This document shows positions 63,898 through 64,000 of a DNA stretch of 64,000 bases, piece after piece. This DNA is from Clostridia bacterium (GTDB lineage: Bacteria > Bacillota > Clostridia > Oscillospirales > Acutalibacteraceae). The DNA is taken from assembly GCA_017407755.1 (NCBI GenBank), contig JAFQVY010000009.1, positions 46,014-110,013 on the forward strand. Direction: 5' to 3'. Positions within the stretch are counted from its first letter, which is position 1. Each line of letters opens with the position of its first letter. The position numbers and the translations under genes were made by a program. A model generated the notes under the pieces. That model worked only from the letters and a program-made list of their open reading frames with translations. It was not told where the DNA came from and did no database searches.

Positions 63898-64000
63898 ATG
63901 TTTCTCCTTTCTCTGACTCTATCTCTTTCTTTGCATCTTCTATAATTGCTTCCACCAACTTGATCTTTTGCCAGGTCGGACAATTAAGTTTCTGCACAGA
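63890..64000 (-). CDS. Partial gene at the right edge (C-terminal end)
   Basis: Open frame entering from the right edge and ending with TAG at 63890-63892 (36 sense codons visible, ending KKEIESEKGETYG). It overlaps the start of the next gene by 8 bases, as expected in a compact operon. Too short to identify. Confidence 0.55.
   Translation of the reverse strand, partial: SVQKLNCPTWQKIKLVEAIIEDAKKEIESEKGETYG

Larger units (their letters stand above)
61793..64000. mobile_element. Left part of an integrated mobile element
   Basis: Right of the PH-domain gene the content switches to a small serine recombinase, an excisionase-like HTH protein and two unknown genes packed on the minus strand, with more even base use by eye. 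The boundary is placed near the 18-bp repeats; the right end lies outside the window, so integrative element versus prophage cannot be decided. Confidence 0.55.

Overview
The window looks like chromosome of an anaerobic, starch-degrading Firmicute of the Ruminococcus / Oscillospiraceae type (close to the R. bromii 'amylosome' group by character; species assignment is inference). The evidence is three secreted proteins that combine type-I-like dockerins with starch-binding modules of the CBM26 kind, an anaerobic class III ribonucleotide reductase, an Stn-like flavin transhydrogenase set, strong AGGAGG ribosome binding sites and sigma-A promoters of the TTGACA-N17-TATAAT kind, and low to moderate GC by eye. 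Most genes lie on the minus strand. I found no tRNA, rRNA or CRISPR array.

Layout. 1-3348: secreted calcineurin-like phosphoesterase with starch-binding modules and a dockerin, cut by the left edge. 3483-6193: metG-tatD. 6314-10615: very large secreted alpha-amylase with four tandem starch-binding-like modules and no dockerin. 10822-13680: small membrane protein, then divergent galE-plsX. 13718-16991: SPFH / zinc-ribbon / TPM trio equivalent to Bacillus subtilis ydjI-ydjG-ydjH. 17072-19222: SNF2 helicase. 19308-22659: nrdD (with a fused redoxin domain) and trxB, with tandem NrdR boxes embedded in the nrdD promoter. 23003-25914: ribF and asnB. 26032-34021: an uninterrupted eight-gene operon pheA-aroB-aroC-aroEK-aroQ-aroA-tyrA-aroF covering the shikimate pathway and the Phe/Tyr branch, with a perfect palindrome between promoter and first gene. 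34185-35326: mntP and a TetR regulator. 35752-38520: a second dockerin phosphoesterase. 38617-39207: lexA, followed by an intergenic candidate small RNA. 39501-43792: three-gene NuoE/NuoF/GltD-like set, best read as an Stn-type electron-bifurcating transhydrogenase. 43956-45499: zinc-ribbon membrane protein and an MBL-fold hydrolase. 45590-48685: dockerin-bearing alpha-amylase with three CBM26-like modules. 48940-50891: SipW-like peptidase, nitroreductase, thiamine pyrophosphokinase. 50988-58345: rpoB-rpoC. 58794-60342: ECF sigma factor and an atypical membrane partner. 60452-61752: ZIP transporter and PH-domain protein. 61793-64000: left part of an integrated mobile element with a small serine recombinase and DNA-binding proteins.

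How the genes work together. The two amylases and the two phosphoesterases form a dispersed extracellular polysaccharide-handling set. Three of the four carry dockerins with the same KDATxxQK-type signature and so should dock to one class of cohesin, which is not encoded here. The most interesting idea is that the phosphoesterases act on phosphorylated starch or another phosphate ester inside an amylosome. The nrdD-redoxin fusion next to trxB suggests that electrons for DNA precursor synthesis come from NADPH through thioredoxin reductase rather than from formate. The aro operon is a self-contained path from PEP and erythrose-4-phosphate to prephenate-derived Phe and Tyr precursors.
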